From the NCBI RefSeq assembly GCF_024213195.1, contig NZ_JANAVF010000019.1:1-64000 (forward strand): a stretch of 64,000 nucleotides of DNA. Reading direction: 5' to 3'. Within the stretch, counting starts at the first letter, position 1; every line of letters starts with the position of its first letter. This DNA is from Streptomyces sp. TBY4 (GTDB lineage Bacteria; Actinomycetota; Actinomycetes; Streptomycetales; Streptomycetaceae). Positions 60,036-64,000 of the stretch are shown one piece after another. Both the position numbers and the translations under genes were made by a program. The notes under the pieces were generated by a model, which saw only the letters and a program-made list of their open reading frames with translations, made no database searches and was not told where the DNA came from.

Positions 60036-60332
60036 ATGAACGTCATCAAGCGCAGCCTTGCCGCCCTCGTCCTGTCCGGGGGAGCGGCCCTCGCCCTCAG
60101 CCCCGCCGTCGCGCACGCCGCCGACGAGCCCGCCATCCAGGGGCCCCCGATCACCCAGCGCGTCGGCGAGATCGTCGACCACCCCGGGGGCGCCGTGAAG
60201 GACGCGAAGACGGCGGTGGAGATCACGGCCTCGGCCGCCGGGTCTGCGTCGAAGTCGGCCGACGCCTCCCTCGGCGGAGCCGGGAACGCGCTCTCCTCCG
60301 GGCTGCCGAAGCCGCCGAAGGTGAAGGCCTGA
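60036..60332 (+). CDS. Small secreted protein of unknown function
   Basis: This 98-aa exported protein has a signal peptide (MNVIKRSLAALVLSGGAALA, cleavage near AHAAD). The mature part of about 70 residues is Ala/Ser/Gly/Lys-rich (EIVDHPGGAVKDAKTAVEIT, ending PKPPKVKA). No family is recognised. The ATG at 60036 has GGGCGGGG just upstream. Confidence 0.65.
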   Translation: MNVIKRSLAALVLSGGAALALSPAVAHAADEPAIQGPPITQRVGEIVDHPGGAVKDAKTAVEITASAAGSASKSADASLGGAGNALSSGLPKPPKVKA

Positions 60333-60335
60333 GGT

Positions 60336-60833
60336 TCAGCCGCCGGTACGGGGGCCCGTACGGGTGACCAGGACCAGCGGGACCTCGCGGCCGCCGGTCC
60401 GGGCCGCCGCGTCCCGGTAGGCCGCGTACGAGGGCATCGCGGCCACCACCAGCGGCCACAGCCGCTCCGCCTCCGCCGGGGTCGCGGGGCGGGCGAGCGC
60501 CGGGAAGGTCTCGGCGGCGACCTGGAGGGTGACGGCCGGGTCGGCGCTCAGGTTCAGGTACCAGGCCGGGTGGTGCCCGGCCCCCGCGTTGGACGCCGTG
60601 AGGACGTACGCGTCCCCCTCGGGCGCGGGCACGTAGGCCAGCGCCGTGCGCCGCGGCACCCCGGAGCGGCGCCCCCGGGTGGTCAGCAGCAGATCGCGGA
60701 TCCCCGGGCGTGGCACCCCGCCGGTCTCCTCGAAGCGGCGGATGTGCTCCGCCACCCAGGGGTGCGGGCTGTCGGTGGGAGCCGGGCCCGTGGGCGCGGG
60801 GCTCGCGGGCGTTGCGGGCGGGGTGCCGGTCAT
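60336..60833 (-). CDS. Deazaflavin(F420)-dependent nitroreductase family protein, second copy
   Basis: This 165-aa FDOR-B/Ddn-like protein shows DLLLTTRGRRSGVPRRTALA, YVLTASNAGAGHHPAWYLNL and a C-terminal PSYAAYRDAAARTGGREVPL. Its N-terminal 25 residues are Pro/Thr-rich. The ATG at 60833 overlaps the stop of the NAD(P)-binding protein (ATGA), so the two are co-expressed. No shared operator precedes this pair. Confidence 0.86.
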   Translation of the reverse strand: MTGTPPATPASPAPTGPAPTDSPHPWVAEHIRRFEETGGVPRPGIRDLLLTTRGRRSGVPRRTALAYVPAPEGDAYVLTASNAGAGHHPAWYLNLSADPAVTLQVAAETFPALARPATPAEAERLWPLVVAAMPSYAAYRDAAARTGGREVPLVLVTRTGPRTGG

Positions 60834-61510
60834 GCCGCCGCCACCCCCGCGTGCGTCCGGTGCACGGTCGGGACCAGCACCTCGTCCAGGACGGCCCGGG
60901 CGAAGTCCGCGTACCGGATGCGGGCATCGGCGTCCGCGGGCGCGAAGGCGTAGCCGGGGGCGGCTCCGGCGCTGGCTCTGGCTCCGGCCTCGGCCCCGGC
61001 CCCGGTCCCGGCCTCCTCCGGCGTGAAGTCGCCCGACGGGCTCAGTACCGCCCAGTCCAGGGCCGCCGGGGCGGCCGCCCGCAGGGCTTCGGTGCCGGCG
61101 CCGTGGCCGACGTAGAACTCCCGCCACTCCTGCGGGTAGCCCGGGGTGTCCATCAGCGGTGTCCCGGACCGCGTGGGCAGGACCGAGGCCAGCCCGACCG
61201 ACACCAGCCGCCCCACCCCGGCCCCGCCCAGCCCCGCCGCCAGCGCCCGGGCGGCCGCCGGGAAGAAGGTGCCCGGGGCGGCTCCCGGGTCGTAGACCGA
61301 TGCCACCGCCGCGTCGTGCCCGGCGGCGAGCCGCGCCACGTCCGCCGCCGAGGTGACGTCCCCGTCCCCGCGCCCGGCTCCGGTCACCTCGAACCCCCGC
61401 GCCCGCGCCTCGGCGACGACGGCCCGGCCGACGCGCCCGCCGGCGCCGAAGACGATGATCCTGCGCCGTTCGCGCGGCGCTCCGTTCCCCTGGTTCCCCT
61501 GGTTCGTCAT
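60830..61510 (-). CDS. NAD(P)H-binding atypical SDR
   Basis: This 226-aa protein has an N-terminal Rossmann motif (RIIVFGAGGRVGRAVVAEAR) and the NmrA/SDR_a5-like course (GRLVSVGLASVLPTRSG, LDWAVLSPSGDFTPEE, RYADFARAVLDEV). It is probably a quinone- or NAD(P)H-sensing reductase. An Ala/Gly repeat near residue 175 is low-complexity. It is divergent from an HxlR regulator, a frequent regulator/target pair. Confidence 0.83.
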   Translation of the reverse strand: MTNQGNQGNGAPRERRRIIVFGAGGRVGRAVVAEARARGFEVTGAGRGDGDVTSAADVARLAAGHDAAVASVYDPGAAPGTFFPAAARALAAGLGGAGVGRLVSVGLASVLPTRSGTPLMDTPGYPQEWREFYVGHGAGTEALRAAAPAALDWAVLSPSGDFTPEEAGTGAGAEAGARASAGAAPGYAFAPADADARIRYADFARAVLDEVLVPTVHRTHAGVAAA

Positions 61511-61569
61511 GCTCCGGACCCTAGGGGGAGGGGTGGTTACCGATCGGATACCGGCCTACCGTGTGGATC

Positions 61570-61977
61570 ATGAGTCAGCCGCCCCCGCCCCTCGATCCCG
61601 AGATGTTCGACCCGGTCTGCCCCTCGCCGCTGGTGCCGTTCCGGATCGGCGACAAGTGGGCCGCGCTGATCCTGCGCTGCCTCCAGGACGGCCCCCGCCG
61701 CTTCTCGGAGCTCAAGGTCCCGCTGCGCGGGATCACCGCCAAGTCCCTCACCCAGTCCCTGCGCGGGCTGGAGCGGGACGGCTTCGTGGCGCGCACGGAG
61801 TACGAGACCCCGGAGCGCCGGGTCGAGTACGCCCTCACCCCGCTCGGGCGGGGACTGCTGGGCCCCCTGGACACGGCGTGCGCGTGGACGCGGGAGCACT
61901 GGGACGAACTGCTCGACGCCCGGGAGGAGGGGCGGTCGCGTCAGCCCCAGGTGCGGGAGGACAGTACGAGCTGGTAG
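61570..61977 (+). CDS. HxlR family regulator
   Basis: This 135-aa winged-helix regulator has IGDKWAALILRCLQDGPRRF, then GITAKSLTQSLRGLERDGFV and VEYALTPLGRGLLGPLDTAC. HxlR proteins typically sense reactive electrophiles or redox and control an adjacent oxidoreductase, here the divergent NAD(P)-binding gene 59 bp away. The ATG at 61570 follows a TACCGT hexamer without a ribosome site. The 3' end overlaps the convergent VOC gene by 37 bp. Confidence 0.86.
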   Translation: MSQPPPPLDPEMFDPVCPSPLVPFRIGDKWAALILRCLQDGPRRFSELKVPLRGITAKSLTQSLRGLERDGFVARTEYETPERRVEYALTPLGRGLLGPLDTACAWTREHWDELLDAREEGRSRQPQVREDSTSW

Positions 61978-62339
61978 CCGTCGGGGTCGGTGACGGTGAC
62001 CCCGTAGGTGTCCCAGTACGGGTTGTGGGCGGGGGTACGGGTTCCGCCGTGCTCGACGAGCCGGGCCACGAGGGCCTCGTCGGGGGTCTCGCCGAGGTAG
62101 ATCACGAAGAGGTCCTCGACGGTGGGGCAGGGCTCCACCGGGTTCTCCGGGTCGTGGGTCAGCTCGAAGTGCCAGCCGCCCCCGCGGGGCCCGACCATCA
62201 GCAGGTCGTGGTGCCCGGAGATCCGCTCCGTGGAGCGCCACTGCACGTCGAGCCCGAGCCCTCCCACGTAGAACCGCTCGGCGGCGGCCAGATCGAGGGA
62301 GGGGCGGGCGATCCGGACGTGCGCGCGTGAGTCGATCAT
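61941..62339 (-). CDS. VOC family (glyoxalase/bleomycin-resistance-like) protein
   Basis: This 132-aa single-domain VOC protein shows HVRIARPSLDLAAAERFYVG, LMVGPRGGGWHFELTH and GVTVTDPDGYQLVLSSRTWG. The substrate is unknown. The ATG at 62339 gives the family start; no purine-rich ribosome site precedes it. It shares a 3' overlap with the HxlR gene. Confidence 0.84.
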   Translation of the reverse strand: MIDSRAHVRIARPSLDLAAAERFYVGGLGLDVQWRSTERISGHHDLLMVGPRGGGWHFELTHDPENPVEPCPTVEDLFVIYLGETPDEALVARLVEHGGTRTPAHNPYWDTYGVTVTDPDGYQLVLSSRTWG

Positions 62340-62371
62340 GGGGGAGAGGGTACGGGCGGGGGTCCGGGCCG

Positions 62372-63301
62372 TCAGAGGAGGGGGCCGAGGTCGATGAGGT
62401 CCAGCCGGTCGGGATCGGTGAGCACGTCGATGGCGGTGATCCGGCCACCGGTGACCGTGAAGGCCATCACCGACATCAGCCGGCCCTCGACCACGCACAC
62501 CACTCCGGCCGCCCCGTTGACGAGCACGGGACGGACGAACGGGGCCAGCGCGCTGTAGAGGGCCGCCTGCGAGCCCACGATCCGGGCGCCGGTCAGCACC
62601 ACCGACTGGTTCGCCCGCCCCAGGCCGCCGTCCGAACGCAGGACGACGTCCGGGTGGAGCAGGGACAGCAGCGCGTCGAAGTCCCCGTCGCGGGTGGCCG
62701 CGAAGAACGCGCTGACGGCCTCGCGCTGCCGTCCCGGATCCGGATCCGGGACGGGCGCCCGCCCCTGGACGCGGCGCCGCGCACGGCTGGCGAGCTGCCG
62801 GGTGGCCGTCGGTGTCCGGTCGAGCAGCAGGGCGATCTCGTCGAAGGGCACGGAGAACATGTCGTGCAGGACGAAGGCCAGCCGCTCCGCCGGAGCGAGG
62901 GATTCGAGCACCACGAGCAGCGCCAGCCCGACCGAATCGGCGAGCAGCACTTCCTGCTCGGGGTCGGCCGCGCCGCCCTCCCGGGTCAGGACGGGGTCGG
63001 GCATCCGGGGAGCGGCGGAGTCCGGGTCCAGCCGGGCGTCGAGGGAGTCCTCGCGGCGGGCCTCGCGGGCCCGCAGCCCGTTCAGGCAGACCCGGGCCAC
63101 GACCGTCGTCAGCCAGCCGCCGAGGTTCTCCACGTCACTGACATCGGTGCGGCTCAGCCGCAGCCAGCCCTCCTGGACCGCGTCCTCGGCCTCACCGATC
63201 GACCCGAGCATCCGGTAGGCGACGGCCCGGAGGTGGGAGCGGTGCTCCTCGAAGCGGAGAGCGAGCGGGCCCTGGCCCTCCGGGGCCGCGTCCATGTCCA
63301 T
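62372..63301 (-). CDS. ECF sigma factor with SnoaL-like C-terminal domain (ECF41-like)
   Basis: This 309-aa sigma factor has region 2 (FEEHRSHLRAVAYRMLGSIG, EDAVQEGWLRL), region 4 (LAFVLHDMFSVPFDEIALLL, TPTATRQLASRARRRV) and a fused NTF2/SnoaL-like domain of about 110 residues. The extra domain and motifs resembling the ECF41 DGGGK (here SDGGLGRAN) and NPDKL (here TDPDRLDLI) place it near the ECF41 group, whose extension modulates activity in place of an anti-sigma. The ATG at 63301 has AAGGA 7 bases upstream; a GTG at 63319 is the alternative. It lies 28 bp downstream of the co-oriented LysE gene. Confidence 0.87.
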   Translation of the reverse strand: MDMDAAPEGQGPLALRFEEHRSHLRAVAYRMLGSIGEAEDAVQEGWLRLSRTDVSDVENLGGWLTTVVARVCLNGLRAREARREDSLDARLDPDSAAPRMPDPVLTREGGAADPEQEVLLADSVGLALLVVLESLAPAERLAFVLHDMFSVPFDEIALLLDRTPTATRQLASRARRRVQGRAPVPDPDPGRQREAVSAFFAATRDGDFDALLSLLHPDVVLRSDGGLGRANQSVVLTGARIVGSQAALYSALAPFVRPVLVNGAAGVVCVVEGRLMSVMAFTVTGGRITAIDVLTDPDRLDLIDLGPLL

Positions 63302-63328
63302 GTTCTTGTCCTTGGTCACGTCCCCGGA

Positions 63329-63976
63329 TCAGTCCTTGCGCCCCGTAGCGGCTACGGTCACGCCCAGGCCGATCATCGCGAGCCCGCCGGCCCCGCCCAC
63401 GGCGGAGAGCCGCCGCGGCGAGCGCGAGAACCAGTTCCGGGCGGTCGCGGCCACCAGGCCCCAGGCGCTGTCGCAGACCACGGCGATCAGGTTGAACACC
63501 AGCCCGAGCAGCAGCATCTGGGCGGTGACGTGCCCCTGCTCGCGGTCCACGAACTGCGGCAGGACGGCGGCGAAGAACACGATCGTCTTCGGATTGGCCA
63601 CCCCGACGGCGAAGCCCTCCCACAGCGACCGCCAGTTCCCGTATGAGGCCTCGCCCGCACCGAACTCCGCCCGCAGCGAGCGCCGTTGCCGGAAGGCCTT
63701 GACCCCCAGGTAGACGAGGTACGCGGCACCCGCGAGCTTGAGCGCCGTGAACACGAGCACGGACCGCTCCACGACGGACCCCACCCCGAAGGCCACGGCG
63801 ACGACGAGCGCGTACGCGCCCAGCGTGTTCCCGGCCACGGTGATCAGCGCGGCCCGCCGCCCCTGGGACAGCGCCCGCCCGACGACGAAGAGCACGCTCG
63901 GCCCGGGAATGAGGATCAGCAGCAGCGACATGGCGGCGAACGCCAGCAGCCGGTCAGTGGACACCATGCGGTCCAT
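63329..63976 (-). CDS. LysE/RhtB family exporter
   Basis: This 215-aa membrane protein has about six helices and the family signature LLILIPGPSVLFVVGRALSQ near the N-terminus. AYLVYLGVKAFRQRR and GFAVGVANPKTIVFFAAVLP follow. It exports an amino acid or a derivative. The start is uncertain between ATG 63976 and the ATG three codons later. It is the last gene of the window. Confidence 0.88.
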   Translation of the reverse strand: MDRMVSTDRLLAFAAMSLLLILIPGPSVLFVVGRALSQGRRAALITVAGNTLGAYALVVAVAFGVGSVVERSVLVFTALKLAGAAYLVYLGVKAFRQRRSLRAEFGAGEASYGNWRSLWEGFAVGVANPKTIVFFAAVLPQFVDREQGHVTAQMLLLGLVFNLIAVVCDSAWGLVAATARNWFSRSPRRLSAVGGAGGLAMIGLGVTVAATGRKD

Positions 63977-64000
63977 CGTTCCGGACGGGCGGTGGGAGGG

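Overview
The window is high-GC actinobacterial DNA, almost certainly a Streptomyces chromosome. Codon use is strongly GC3-biased, GTG and TTG starts are frequent, and an AfsK-type Ser/Thr kinase, an AfsR-type SARP regulator and an AfsS-type small protein are all present. GC-rich intergenic repeats around the core GGCGTTTGAGGA recur across the window. No rRNA, tRNA, CRISPR array, phage module or transposase gene was seen.

Layout: 0.3-13.6 kb is mostly acyl-CoA metabolism (NDP-forming acyl-CoA synthetase, flavin monooxygenase, DUF35 protein, thiolase-fold lipid-transfer protein, acyl-CoA dehydrogenase plus deazaflavin reductase, TetR regulator). Inserted in it are a PNPOx-like protein, a lipoprotein, a RidA/TetR pair and two tandem K15-type penicillin-binding DD-peptidases. 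13.9-23.3 kb holds a VOC protein, a secreted Ig-like protein, afsK, a cyclophilin, a MarR/MFS pair and two small membrane or secreted proteins. 23.4-28.3 kb holds a second acyl-CoA block: an operon of lipid-transfer protein, DUF35 and enoyl-CoA hydratase, divergent from an AMP-forming acyl-CoA ligase, then a dienelactone-hydrolase-like protein. 28.5-37 kb ends in afsR-afsS. 37-40.6 kb carries an amidohydrolase, a VapBC-like toxin-antitoxin pair, a trypsin-like protease and a Nudix hydrolase. 40.7-43.2 kb is a 499-bp near-identical inverted repeat around a GNAT/methyltransferase pair. 43.2-48.9 kb is a MacB-like efflux operon with a divergent two-component system. 51-58 kb is a third catabolic block (two luciferase-like oxidoreductases, SDR, amidohydrolase, aldehyde dehydrogenase) interrupted by a 35-bp tandem repeat array. 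58-64 kb is an amino-acid permease and housekeeping or regulatory genes ending in an ECF41-like sigma factor and a LysE exporter.

The most notable pattern is a 15-bp palindrome, CTGACG-N3-CGTCAG, with ten good copies and one degenerate copy. Every copy lies in an intergenic region or over a start codon of the scattered acyl-CoA and redox genes. It links the three catabolic blocks into one putative regulon. The TetR at 12.9-13.6 kb, whose own start codon overlaps a degenerate copy, is the best local candidate for the regulator. The gene set (two thiolase-fold/DUF35 pairs, ACAD, ECH, two kinds of CoA ligase, F420/flavin-type reductases, SDR, amidohydrolase) resembles steroid or isoprenoid side-chain degradation, but the substrate cannot be read from the sequence.
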